Under the pieces are notes generated by a model. It was not told the origin of the DNA. It did not search any database and worked only from the letters and a program-made list of their open reading frames with translations. Made by a program: the position numbers and the translations under genes. Of a stretch of 64,000 nucleotides of DNA, positions 18,023 to 26,997 are shown in pieces (position 1 is the first letter of the stretch; each line of letters begins with the position of its first letter). Location: contig NZ_QTJU01000008.1 of assembly GCF_003412455.1 (NCBI RefSeq), positions 124,001 to 188,000 on the forward strand, given 5' to 3'. This stretch comes from Deminuibacter soli. Lineage in GTDB: Bacteria > Bacteroidota > Bacteroidia > Chitinophagales > Chitinophagaceae.

Positions 18023-18820
18023 TTATCGTAATTTGACAATTAGGATCCGTCTTACATATTTAGCCAGCGAATAAGTTACCAAAAATAGATATTCAAATTT
18101 ACCAATAACACCCAGGTTCAGCCCGTCGCGCATATTTTTAAGCTCGCCTTTTTCCATTCCCTTCATATTTGAGGAAAGACCGGAAAAACCAAAATGAGGC
18201 TTACCGCCACCGGTTATTACAAGGCTTTCATTCTGTAAAACACAGTGATGACTTTTGCTTACACGTATCCAGTAATTTCCTTCTTCTGCATACCTTTGCG
18301 TTTCATCAAAAAAGCCTACTTCCTCCAGAATTTTCTTTTTGAAAATAACCGTTGGCGTAACAAAAAATGTTCTGTACAACAGTATTCTTGCTGAAATTGG
18401 CGTCAGGTAATCAAATTTTTTCCAAAGAAAGCGGGTGTATTTTTCACCATTCCTGGCAGAGCCAAGGAAATCGATACTACTGTCTTCAGTTAATACCTTT
18501 ATTTGCATTTCAAGCTTGTGCGGCAACCATTCGTCATCAGCATCCAATAAAGCAATGTAATCACCCGTTGCTGCACGCATACCGGCGTTGCGGGCTGTAG
18601 ATACGCCACCGTTCTCTTTTACTATCAGTTGAATACTGAACTGCGTGTTTTTACTTATTATTTCCCTGACGATTGCCTCAGATGTGTCAACCGAGCCATC
18701 ATTAACAATGATTAATTCCCAATTTTTATAGGTTTGTTTAAATACTGAATCAATTGTTCTTGCTATTGTTTTCTCGCTGTTGTACATCGGAATAACAACA
18801 GACACCTTGGGAAATTTCAT
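18023..18820 (-). CDS. Glycosyltransferase family 2
   Basis: This 265-residue GT-A enzyme has '[20 protein letters not shown]' at the N-terminus, '[12 protein letters not shown]', '[18 protein letters not shown]' and the catalytic-metal motif '[17 protein letters not shown]' near residue 93. The C-terminal part is shorter than in larger GT2s and ends with a basic helix ('[12 protein letters not shown]') that could touch the membrane. It is tightly packed, 2 nt before the acyltransferase gene. Donor and linkage are unknown. Confidence 0.86.
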   Translation of the reverse strand: MKFPKVSVVIPMYNSEKTIARTIDSVFKQTYKNWELIIVNDGSVDTSEAIVREIISKNTQFSIQLIVKENGGVSTARNAGMRAATGDYIALLDADDEWLPHKLEMQIKVLTEDSSIDFLGSARNGEKYTRFLWKKFDYLTPISARILLYRTFFVTPTVIFKKKILEEVGFFDETQRYAEEGNYWIRVSKSHHCVLQNESLVITGGGKPHFGFSGLSSNMKGMEKGELKNMRDGLNLGVIGKFEYLFLVTYSLAKYVRRILIVKLR

Positions 18821-18868
18821 CTTTTAAAATAAAAAAAGTTTGGCCGGTTAATAGTTAATACGCCTTGC

Positions 18869-20623
18869 TTATTTAGACAGTGCCACCAATAGTTGCTTAT
18901 GAATAGCAAGTATGGTGGCCGCATCTGTATTGTAATTATCGTAACTCAATACAATTTTGTTAACAAGCACCTGTGCAGCCGCGGCATTTTGCTTCTGCAA
19001 CATGCGCAAAAGTGTATAATCATTTATACCGTCGCGCATGGTTTCAAACCGTATAGAACTCAACACTTCATTATTGCCAGGATATACAATCCATGCGTCG
19101 CCTGCCGGCAAGCCATCTGAACCCGATTTATGCTGCATCAGCAGGTTATCATCCCAGAAGTTAAAACCCCAATGCAAATAGCCTGATGCATTGTATTTAA
19201 AATTGATCCAGTGAAGCAATCTAACCTTTGCCAGGGGCAGCTCTATAAACCTGTTGGCATAATTACCTTGCGGGAAAGCCGATGTATAAAACCAAACAGT
19301 TTCGTTATAGCTGCGGCGCCGGTTCTCGAAAAAGGCAGCGTTCTTGTCAAAAAAATCGAGCTGCGGAACCCATATATCCACGTATCCTGCAACTTTTGTT
19401 GTTTGCACTGCATCAATAAATTTCAGGTTACAGGTTAGCTGCGCCCTGATAAATTTGCTGATGCTGATATAAGAATCTGCATTTGCATCAATTGGTTCGT
19501 CTGCAATATGCTGTATGTATATCTTATCCCATCCTTTCTCTTTCAAATGTGCACACAATGCAGGCATAAATGCCTTATAAAATTGTTGTACATCAGGGTT
19601 ACTTAGATCCTGCAACCCCACACCCCAAGTGCCATTCTCCTGGTGAGGAAACAACATCCTGAAGTTACCTTCCCAGCCATTCCCCCTTAAAGCAAGTGCC
19701 CCGCCTTCAATAAACTTCAATTTTGTATTAGCCTGCAGCGTGCCTGCTACTTTGTCAAAAAACGAAAAATCAAAGCCCCACTTGTTGCCATCTCTTTTAT
19801 AAGTCACCAAATGCACAGGACTCAGGTAAAAAACATTTTGCCCGTGTGCGGACATGATTGCTGCATATTTTTTCAGATATCCCCAATACAACTCAGAATT
19901 ATAAGGCACATCTGCACCGGCATTCATCCTTTTGAATGTTTTCTTGTACTCGTTTTGTGGCGTTTCAAATGCAAACCAGTTACTAACACTCAATATATCA
20001 TCCTTGCTCAAAACAACCGGGTACACTTTTACAATAAAGCGCCTGGTTAACATAAATGACTGCCCCTTGTATTTACCCGTGAATGTTACCGAGCATTTAT
20101 AGTCCCCAGTTTTGGCATTGGCACCAACCGGAATACTGATCCAGCAGGGCTGGTTTTGATTTGCTGTAATTTGTTTGCAGGGAAATGAGTATAGCGGGTC
20201 TGGGTATTCATTGTCGTGCGCAGGCAAAAAATCGCGCGATCGTTTATCGGCAAATATCATAGCGCGAACAAACCCTTCATAGTACGCACGTGCACCGGAC
20301 AGGATATCCTTGTTTTGTTCGTTGCTGTTAAAGTGAACGTCAACATCGGTAATATCTTTGTCGCCGTTAATAATGTACTGTAAAGAAGCTACTTCACCTT
20401 TCGCCACATCAATTACAGGAAGTGTATCGGTTTTCCCAAGATTGCTCTCTCTAAATATTTTCTCCAGCGAATGCTGATAACTGATAGTAATGCCGCTTGC
20501 ATGCGCTTCGTTAAGCTGGCAAGATGCACTTGATACGCCAATAAAAATAGCAGGCAAAGCAAATAAAGTTTGCACCCATACTGCGATATGCCTTGTTGTT
20601 TTTATTTTATTAAAAAATATCAT
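18869..20623 (-). CDS. Secreted DUF4091-type glycoside-hydrolase-like protein
   Basis: The 584-residue protein begins with an N-terminal hydrophobic signal (about residues 12-34); 'SASC' at C35 is a weak lipobox. The C-terminal section has the DUF4091 pattern 'SIRFETMRDGINDYTLLRML', preceded by 'SGYLHWGFNFW', a TIM-barrel-like end. DUF4091 proteins are related to GH123-like glycosidases. The start overlaps the upstream GT4 stop by 4 nt, so it is a true member of the assembly operon. A periplasmic or surface hydrolase encoded with the polymerase could trim or release the polymer, as PslG-type enzymes do elsewhere; this role is inferred and no substrate is known. Confidence 0.75.
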   Translation of the reverse strand: MIFFNKIKTTRHIAVWVQTLFALPAIFIGVSSASCQLNEAHASGITISYQHSLEKIFRESNLGKTDTLPVIDVAKGEVASLQYIINGDKDITDVDVHFNSNEQNKDILSGARAYYEGFVRAMIFADKRSRDFLPAHDNEYPDPLYSFPCKQITANQNQPCWISIPVGANAKTGDYKCSVTFTGKYKGQSFMLTRRFIVKVYPVVLSKDDILSVSNWFAFETPQNEYKKTFKRMNAGADVPYNSELYWGYLKKYAAIMSAHGQNVFYLSPVHLVTYKRDGNKWGFDFSFFDKVAGTLQANTKLKFIEGGALALRGNGWEGNFRMLFPHQENGTWGVGLQDLSNPDVQQFYKAFMPALCAHLKEKGWDKIYIQHIADEPIDANADSYISISKFIRAQLTCNLKFIDAVQTTKVAGYVDIWVPQLDFFDKNAAFFENRRRSYNETVWFYTSAFPQGNYANRFIELPLAKVRLLHWINFKYNASGYLHWGFNFWDDNLLMQHKSGSDGLPAGDAWIVYPGNNEVLSSIRFETMRDGINDYTLLRMLQKQNAAAAQVLVNKIVLSYDNYNTDAATILAIHKQLLVALSK

Positions 20624-21804
20624 CTGTTGCCTTTGATAAAATCAATAAACCCTTTCTGCCCTACAAGCTGATCTTTCACATATTCTATAGAGAACTGGTG
20701 CTTGTAATCAGCAATCGTGTTTCTCATGTCATCATATTCATCCTTTGATACTTTCCCGTTCGTTATATCTTCGATTAATGCGGTCATTTCATTTAAATCA
20801 TTACACAGGAAACCCATTCTCCCCGCCGCTTTCGAAAAAATATACGAAAACCCTTCCGTTTTTAAAGCGATGACAGGGATTTCATGATTAATAGCATCCA
20901 ATATTGCGCCACTGCTGCAAAACTTGTAGTGTTCATCGCTATAGAAAAATACCGCATAATCCAGTTCCTCAATTTTTTTATCAAACTGTTCCTTGCTAAG
21001 CATTTCCCCGGCAGTATTGCCACCTTCTACATAACCGTTAGAAAAATCACTGATATTAACAGCCATACCAACCAGCGAGAAATGCAATGCACCGTTCGAA
21101 ATGTATGTTGCCAGGCGTTGGGCTACATCAAAAATGTAGTGTGTATGCTTCTCCTGGCTTGCTACGCCTATGTGACCTATGCGTACAGGTTTTCCAGGTT
21201 CTTTATGCAAACTGTGCTTTTTAAAAAAATAGGGATGATTGATCCAAAAAAGCTCGTTGCTGTTTAAATAATGCTCTTTTATTAAATTATTGCTTATTGG
21301 GAACGAAAGTGCGAGGTATTTAACGTTTTTTCGTTTTATCCGGAAACTGGCTTTAAAACACTTGCCCAGCAAATTGCGCATGCCTGTTTTATTCTGCTGT
21401 ATAAAATCAACATCGCCGTGCAATGTGATCAATACGTTTTTGCCTTTCCATAAAAACCCAAAAAACTTAACAAACACACTTGTTACGGGAGACAATGAAG
21501 AAAAAATAACAGTCTCTTCTGTAGAGCTTGCGCAAAGCAGCCTGAATGATTGAATTATTTCGAACCCGATCTTTTTTATCCAATGTTTGCCGCCCACTTT
21601 TGCAGGTACAGTTAAGGCTTTCAATGTAACGCCATTGGCGTCCTCTTCACCGTGTGATATGCTGTATGCGTTAGTTTGATGACTATCGGCAATGAAACGA
21701 ACAGCTGTAACATCAGCGAGCTGCGTACATATTTTCACCAATGATGCGTTAAATATATAATGCTCCTTACCAGCCCTGTAAAAATCAGCAACTACAATCT
21801 TCAT
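20620..21804 (-). CDS. Glycosyltransferase, GT4-like (GT-B fold)
   Basis: This 394-residue protein has two-domain GT-B character. 'MKIVVADFYRAGKEHYIF' opens the N-domain and 'VLITLHGDVDFI' lies in the middle. The C-domain begins at 'VRIGHIGVASQEKHTHYIF' and continues with 'FSLVGMAVNI' and 'CSSGAILDAINHEIPVIALK', the site of the GT4 donor-binding loop. The usual E-x7-E motif is diverged here to 'SGAILDAI', so the family call is less firm than for the other GT4s. It overlaps both neighbours by 4 nt, indicating translational coupling with the polymerase gene upstream. Confidence 0.7.
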   Translation of the reverse strand: MKIVVADFYRAGKEHYIFNASLVKICTQLADVTAVRFIADSHQTNAYSISHGEEDANGVTLKALTVPAKVGGKHWIKKIGFEIIQSFRLLCASSTEETVIFSSLSPVTSVFVKFFGFLWKGKNVLITLHGDVDFIQQNKTGMRNLLGKCFKASFRIKRKNVKYLALSFPISNNLIKEHYLNSNELFWINHPYFFKKHSLHKEPGKPVRIGHIGVASQEKHTHYIFDVAQRLATYISNGALHFSLVGMAVNISDFSNGYVEGGNTAGEMLSKEQFDKKIEELDYAVFFYSDEHYKFCSSGAILDAINHEIPVIALKTEGFSYIFSKAAGRMGFLCNDLNEMTALIEDITNGKVSKDEYDDMRNTIADYKHQFSIEYVKDQLVGQKGFIDFIKGNR

Positions 21805-23081
21805 TCCTGCCTTATTGTAAAACTTAAAAAATCTATCACGTTAGATGTTACCATGTTTAGTAAAGAGTTATTGAAATAGGAATTGGCATAGTTAACATCC
21901 TCAGAAGTTTGCACAGACAATAACTTGAAATTAGAATAGGTAAAAAAGGCTGAAATCAGCAATACAAGAAAATACTTTTGATCTCTGGCTATTTTGGTAC
22001 TCAACAATAAAATAACGGCAAGAATATAAAAGGGGAATAAGCCATAAATATACCTCACAAAATTGTGCACATTGCCATGATTAATTAACAACACGCACAA
22101 TACCAGACACAAAATATTAAGCATATTCCTGATCGCCGGTGCATTCTCATCAGTTGTTGGCGCTTTTTTATAATAATAGTATGAAGGCAAAATGCTTAGC
22201 AGAAATACAGCAAAGCAGCTGTAATGCCTGAAGCTGATTGACCAAACTTCAACATTCTCATACTCTTTAACCCTTGATAATGCAGCGTCTCCCACAATCG
22301 GAGAAAGCACTACAGACAGTATTACATTAAGATTGAAAAAAGCCAGCAGCACACTCGTCATCAATATTACTAACATCCATTTTGCAATGTTTTTTTTCTC
22401 ATATACAAAATAAATCCATGCGACCATTAAAGAGGAACTGTGAACAAGCAGTGAGATGACCAGGTATAAGAAAGCACGCTTTTCTTTAAGCAATTTCTTC
22501 ATCAGCGCATAGGTAAATATGGCGATGGACGAGCATTGTTTAATAATTTCTGTTACCGTAAAAAACGGAATGATGCCTAATACAACGATACCTATAATAC
22601 CGATATACATCCATGATGCAATATCTATTTTCAGATATTCCATCGCTTTTATCACAGAGAGCGTTGTAAAATAATAAGTGATAGTAACCCAAACCAATAC
22701 AAGTATCTGCGGGTTGTGCGGAAATATCCTGGACAACACGAAATTTACCAGGTAAAAAATCGGGTTACCTCCGCCATCTACTACAAATAACACCAGGAAA
22801 CTGGAAAAACTATTGGTATCACTGAGCAGGTTATAACCGTTATGGTAACGTGAAATATCAGTGGGATCAGGACCTATTGATTGGCCGGTGTAGGCAATAA
22901 GCCCGAAGCTTAGTGATACCAGCAGTATAAAAAATTGCTGTTTTTGATTCCCGGTAACGATCAGATAACCCAGAATCGCAAAAATGCTCAATACCGGCGC
23001 TATAAACCAAACCAGTATGATTGAAGCGCTCAGCAACAGCAGCGTTTGTTTTTCCGATATGTTGGCAATTGCTTTAGTCAC
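21801..23081 (-). CDS. EpsG/Wzy-like polysaccharide polymerase
   Basis: The 426-residue polytopic membrane protein has about ten hydrophobic segments (for example 'ASIILVWFIAPVLSIFAILG', 'ILLVSLSFGLIAYTG', 'LVLCVLLINHG', 'YIYGLFPFYILAVILLL'). The first periplasmic loop has 'GPDPTDISRYHNGY', the D..RY signature of EpsG-family polymerases. It is predicted to join lipid-linked repeats at the periplasmic face. It is placed between a glycosyltransferase and the GT2-acyltransferase fusion, with overlaps on both sides (8 nt upstream, 4 nt downstream). It is the only polymerase candidate in this operon; a second candidate is at 48933-50207. Confidence 0.8.
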   Translation of the reverse strand: MTKAIANISEKQTLLLLSASIILVWFIAPVLSIFAILGYLIVTGNQKQQFFILLVSLSFGLIAYTGQSIGPDPTDISRYHNGYNLLSDTNSFSSFLVLFVVDGGGNPIFYLVNFVLSRIFPHNPQILVLVWVTITYYFTTLSVIKAMEYLKIDIASWMYIGIIGIVVLGIIPFFTVTEIIKQCSSIAIFTYALMKKLLKEKRAFLYLVISLLVHSSSLMVAWIYFVYEKKNIAKWMLVILMTSVLLAFFNLNVILSVVLSPIVGDAALSRVKEYENVEVWSISFRHYSCFAVFLLSILPSYYYYKKAPTTDENAPAIRNMLNILCLVLCVLLINHGNVHNFVRYIYGLFPFYILAVILLLSTKIARDQKYFLVLLISAFFTYSNFKLLSVQTSEDVNYANSYFNNSLLNMVTSNVIDFLSFTIRQE

Positions 23082-24372
23082 AATAGGTAAAATCGACGGG
23101 ATGATATGTTAAGTTCGGATTTCGCTTTCCTATTTCACGTGCAGGCACACCGGCTACAACAGTGTACGGTTCAACAGGCTTGGTTACAACCGCCCCTGCG
23201 CATACAACTGCTCCCTGCCCTATTACCACATTGGGTAAAACAGTTACCCTTGTGCCCAGCCAGGCATAATCCTGGATCTGAATTTCTCCGGATCTGTAGC
23301 TGAATGTTGCAGTGTTATAATCGTGGTCGGCGGTGATCAGAAAACAATCCTGTGATATAGAAACATTATCGCCAATCTGCAGCTTGCCTCTGCCGTCTAA
23401 ATGTACCTTTCTGTTTATCGTGGTATTGGATCCAATGCTTATTTGCCTGCCAAAAACCTGTACCCCCAGGTGTATGCTTGAATTTTGCCCCAGTTTTATT
23501 TTGAGTATACGGCGGTAATAAAAATGCCGCAGCGAATAAAATGGCACAACATTCAGCACATAATTTGGGAAATAACTATAAATAAACTGTATTATAAAAT
23601 GAAGCGGCTTCGCAAGAAAACTTTTTTTCAGAAAGTTCTTTGTGTACAGTTTAAATTTTAATTTAGAATAGTAAGCTCTTTTCGACGGTGTTGCATCTCC
23701 ATACTTTTTAATTATGTAGAGATTGTCGTTTAAGCATTTGAGATAATTGTTTGATACACCGTCTTCCTGGAACAGCAGTATCGTTTCTTTTACTTCTACA
23801 AACTTATGCCCACGCTTATAACTTTTATAGATAAAGTCAAAATCAGCAGATACTTTTAAATTCTTGTCGCTTACATCAAAAGCATATTCCTGCATAATTG
23901 CAGTTGGCGCAAATAAAGCGCCATGCCTGAAATTGGGTCCTCTCCATATATCATCCATCCCATAAGGCACGTGCTTATCAAATATATTCCCGTTTGCCTT
24001 ATAATATTTGGAGCTGCCGTATATAAAATCCCTTTCATCAAAACTGCTGTTGCCAAATACATGCTCAACAGTTTTGGGTGAAAAAAATGTATCTCCGCAA
24101 TTCATGAATATAATCCAGTTTCCAGTGGCTTTAGCAATGCCTTTATTCATTGCATCATATATGCCCTTATCCGGCTCGCTCACCCAGTAACCAAGCTGGT
24201 TCGATATGCTTTTGATTACATCGGCTGTTCCGTCTTTTGAACCACCGTCAATAACAATATATTCAATGTTTTTGTAGGTTTGGTTTAAAACACTATCCAG
24301 TGTTGCCTTTATATTTTTAACATCGTTGTAAACAATGGTAATTACAGAAATTATTGGCTCGCTTATAATCAT
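23074..24372 (-). CDS. Fusion of GT2 glycosyltransferase and hexapeptide-repeat acyltransferase
   Basis: The 432-residue protein has two enzyme domains. Residues 1-215 are a GT2 domain of the WcaA type ('ISVITIVYNDVKNIKATLDS', 'VIDGGSKDGT', 'EPDKGIYDAMNKGIAKATG', 'FMNCGDTF' as DxD-like site). A basic/aromatic linker (about 215-290) follows. Residues 290-425 form a left-handed beta-helix acyltransferase ('SIGSNTTINRKVHLDG', 'IGDNVSISQDCFL', catalytic 'TADHDYN', 'LGTRVTVLPNVVIGQGAVV', 'VVAGVPAREIGKR'). One polypeptide could add and acylate the same sugar. The frame is continuous, with no stop or shift at the junction. It overlaps the polymerase gene by 8 nt. Confidence 0.85.
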   Translation of the reverse strand: MIISEPIISVITIVYNDVKNIKATLDSVLNQTYKNIEYIVIDGGSKDGTADVIKSISNQLGYWVSEPDKGIYDAMNKGIAKATGNWIIFMNCGDTFFSPKTVEHVFGNSSFDERDFIYGSSKYYKANGNIFDKHVPYGMDDIWRGPNFRHGALFAPTAIMQEYAFDVSDKNLKVSADFDFIYKSYKRGHKFVEVKETILLFQEDGVSNNYLKCLNDNLYIIKKYGDATPSKRAYYSKLKFKLYTKNFLKKSFLAKPLHFIIQFIYSYFPNYVLNVVPFYSLRHFYYRRILKIKLGQNSSIHLGVQVFGRQISIGSNTTINRKVHLDGRGKLQIGDNVSISQDCFLITADHDYNTATFSYRSGEIQIQDYAWLGTRVTVLPNVVIGQGAVVCAGAVVTKPVEPYTVVAGVPAREIGKRNPNLTYHPVDFTYCD

Positions 24373-24379
24373 ACCCTGC

Positions 24380-25810
24380 TTATTTTTTTCTGATGTTAAC
24401 GGATCTTACCAGGTTTTCATTTCTGAAAACAAACAGCTGCAATACGCCATACACTACAACCGAGGCGATTATAGTAATACCGCATCCCCAGAAAATATTC
24501 TTTACAATCATCCGGCTTAATATGGCAATGGGAAAAAACAGTAATGATGAAAGCAGTGATTGTATAAAGAGCCGGAAATCGAAATCAATTTTTATCACTC
24601 TCCTTGTAAAAAAGAACAGGCAGATCAATACTATTATTTCAGTGAGCACATTGGCTACTGCTGCGCCATTAAATCCATAAAATCTGATCAGTACAAAATT
24701 GGCGATCAGGCTAAAAACAACCCCTCCCAATACCGAAACAGTAACGTATTTGTCGCGGCCTGCAGGCGTTAATGTTTGCAATGCCAAAACATTACTCAAC
24801 GCAATAATCAATATTGCAGGCGCAAAAAGCTGCATGGTTGTTATAGCCGGAACAAACTGCGCACCCGAAAAAATGACAACCAGCTCAGGAGCAACTGCTA
24901 TTAAACCTACGGTTATTGGAATACCTGCAAGGATGATGAAATTTAAACTTTCCTTTATCAGTCTTTTTGCCTCAGCTAATTGATTCTCTTTAAACGCCTG
25001 TGAAATTTGTGGAATTAATACGGTACCCAGCGATATCAATAATGGAATAACTAATTTATTCAACCTGCTGGCAGCAGTGTAGTACCCTACAGATTCATCA
25101 TTGGTAAGAAACCCAAGAATGATGGTGTCTAAAATTGTGTAAATGCTCACTGCCGCAAAAGTGCTGAATATAAAAAACAGCGGCAACAAGTGCTTCTTAA
25201 TGTCTTTGATTACAATGGGCGACCTGAATAGGAAAGCCCGTGCAGACCATATATTCCATAAGTTGTTTAATACCACAGTACCAACGATAATCCACAGGTA
25301 GTTGATTTTATCATTTCCTGTTCTAACAAGAAAAAATAAAGCAACCAACGATATTGCTTTTACAATTACCGAACGTAAGGTGATAAAGCGGAATTTCTCC
25401 AATCCTGAAAAGAGCCAGTCCACATTACAAAAACTTAAAACAAGTGTTGCACAGGCAATCAGGTAGTAGGTAAAATCTTTGAATAACGATGGTACTATGC
25501 ACACAATTGCCAGGTAAACCATCGACATAACCAGTGATGTGGCAATGTTCAGGATAATCAGCTGAGAAATAAAGCTGTTTAAATCAGCAGCATTTTCACG
25601 CCGTTTCGCTACTTCTCTAATCCCATATACCGGAATACCTAAACCAGCCACCAATACAAAATACTGAACGAAATTTGATACAAATTGAACCTTTCCTATT
25701 CCTTCGGGTCCTAAAATGCGCGACGCATAAGGAAAAGAAATGATGGGGAATAAAATATTACTTGTAGTTAGTATGGTATTGTAAACGAAGTTTTTTCTTA
25801 CTGTTGCCAC
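24380..25810 (-). CDS. wzx: Wzx-type oligosaccharide flippase, copy 1
   Basis: The 476-residue MOP-superfamily transporter has about 12-14 membrane helices. The N-terminus 'VYNTILTTSNILFPIISFPY' followed by 'ASRILGPEGIGKVQF' is the classic RfbX/Wzx start. 'VAGLGIPVYGIREVAKRREN' follows near residue 57. It should flip the completed undecaprenyl-PP repeat unit to the periplasm for polymerisation. It is in the same operon as the EpsG-like polymerase and Wzz. The second flippase at 32213-33673 shares the first 150 residues' motifs but differs in the helices, so the two probably handle different glycans. Confidence 0.9.
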   Translation of the reverse strand: MATVRKNFVYNTILTTSNILFPIISFPYASRILGPEGIGKVQFVSNFVQYFVLVAGLGIPVYGIREVAKRRENAADLNSFISQLIILNIATSLVMSMVYLAIVCIVPSLFKDFTYYLIACATLVLSFCNVDWLFSGLEKFRFITLRSVIVKAISLVALFFLVRTGNDKINYLWIIVGTVVLNNLWNIWSARAFLFRSPIVIKDIKKHLLPLFFIFSTFAAVSIYTILDTIILGFLTNDESVGYYTAASRLNKLVIPLLISLGTVLIPQISQAFKENQLAEAKRLIKESLNFIILAGIPITVGLIAVAPELVVIFSGAQFVPAITTMQLFAPAILIIALSNVLALQTLTPAGRDKYVTVSVLGGVVFSLIANFVLIRFYGFNGAAVANVLTEIIVLICLFFFTRRVIKIDFDFRLFIQSLLSSLLFFPIAILSRMIVKNIFWGCGITIIASVVVYGVLQLFVFRNENLVRSVNIRKK

Positions 25811-25843
25811 AGTTTATGTCTCCCTGCAATAATGCAAATTCTG

Positions 25844-26905
25844 TTAAATGGTCTCCTTTGTATCGATAGTAAACATTCTGCGCATTAAAAGATAGCCGGC
25901 AGTTAAAACTAATGCAAGCAATATTCCTATTGCTCCTGTTTTAGCCTTACTTGTTTTTACCTTAACGAGCGGCTGGGACGGAGCATCTATTACCTGGTAT
26001 AAAGGCATCTCTTTTTGCAGTGTAATTTTTGCTATTTCCAGGTTTTTAACCACTTCTCCGTAAGCAGTTCCCAATACCTGGGTTTGTACCTGCCCCTGCT
26101 GAATGGGCGCTCTCCTCACCTGTAACGCAGGGTTCAAATTAAATGTTTCATCTACCTTGTTAGCAGATGAGTAGATGGCTCCTCCAAGCTTTTCACGCAA
26201 ACTGTCTGCTTCGTGTTGCAACATAGCCAGGTTATCGTGAGCAGTTTTTGTTTTGGTTTCGATGTACATTTTGGCGGCTTCATCCACTACATTTTTGGTT
26301 AAATGTATAGACACTGCTTCAACAGGAGAGTTTGTGGTAACCTGGTAAAAACTTAGCTTTTTATCAGGTTTATTTATGGTAAGATATTGCTTTACTATAT
26401 AAGTATGGATTACGGTAACTAAGCTATCCTGAACTCCATTTACGCTATCAGCAGATCGTGGAAACGGAATAAACTGCTGCAGATATTTATCTTTTGCCCA
26501 TTTTTTAAAGAAAGGTCCTTTTTCACCTATAATATTAATAAGTGTCTCATTGGCTTCGGGAACTGTTTTAAAAATGGCCCCTTTAATAATCCTGCGCGAT
26601 TTCAGCAGCTCAATAATATTTTCGCCTTCAAAAGCGCCATTGCCACCGCTAAGCGCTCCCATATCAAGACCGAACTGGCCTGCCAAACTTGCCAGGCCGC
26701 CTGAAGGCTTTGAATCATTCGACAGTACAAATGTTAGTCCTCCCGTATAAACAGGTTTTTGCAATACCGCATAGACTATTCCCAGGCCGCCGCCTATAAT
26801 GCCGAAAATCAAAAACACCACCCATTTAGACAACAAATAGCGAACTACATTAATGATCTTTAGCAGCAGGTCTTTCAAAGAAACTTCATCTTGCTCTGCC
26901 TTCAT
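25844..26905 (-). CDS. Wzz/chain-length determinant family protein, copy 2
   Basis: The 353-residue protein has two transmembrane helices. The first is at about 22-44 ('WVVFLIFGIIGGGLGIVYAV') and the second at about 325-342 ('TGAIGILLALVLTAGYLLM'), just before a short cytoplasmic tail. Between them is a helical periplasmic domain with 'GLASLAGQFGLDMGALSG', parallel to the glycine-rich loop of copy 1. It lacks a tyrosine-kinase domain. The gene sits 92 nt after wza copy 2, and their pairing repeats the wza-wzz pairing at 5025-8387. Confidence 0.88.
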   Translation of the reverse strand: MKAEQDEVSLKDLLLKIINVVRYLLSKWVVFLIFGIIGGGLGIVYAVLQKPVYTGGLTFVLSNDSKPSGGLASLAGQFGLDMGALSGGNGAFEGENIIELLKSRRIIKGAIFKTVPEANETLINIIGEKGPFFKKWAKDKYLQQFIPFPRSADSVNGVQDSLVTVIHTYIVKQYLTINKPDKKLSFYQVTTNSPVEAVSIHLTKNVVDEAAKMYIETKTKTAHDNLAMLQHEADSLREKLGGAIYSSANKVDETFNLNPALQVRRAPIQQGQVQTQVLGTAYGEVVKNLEIAKITLQKEMPLYQVIDAPSQPLVKVKTSKAKTGAIGILLALVLTAGYLLMRRMFTIDTKETI

Positions 26906-26997
26906 ATATTTATAAATGTTTGCCCTACGCGGTTATGCCGGTAAACAAGCCAACTGTTTAGGGTAGTTAATTCGATGAAATGATATTATAGGGCTTG

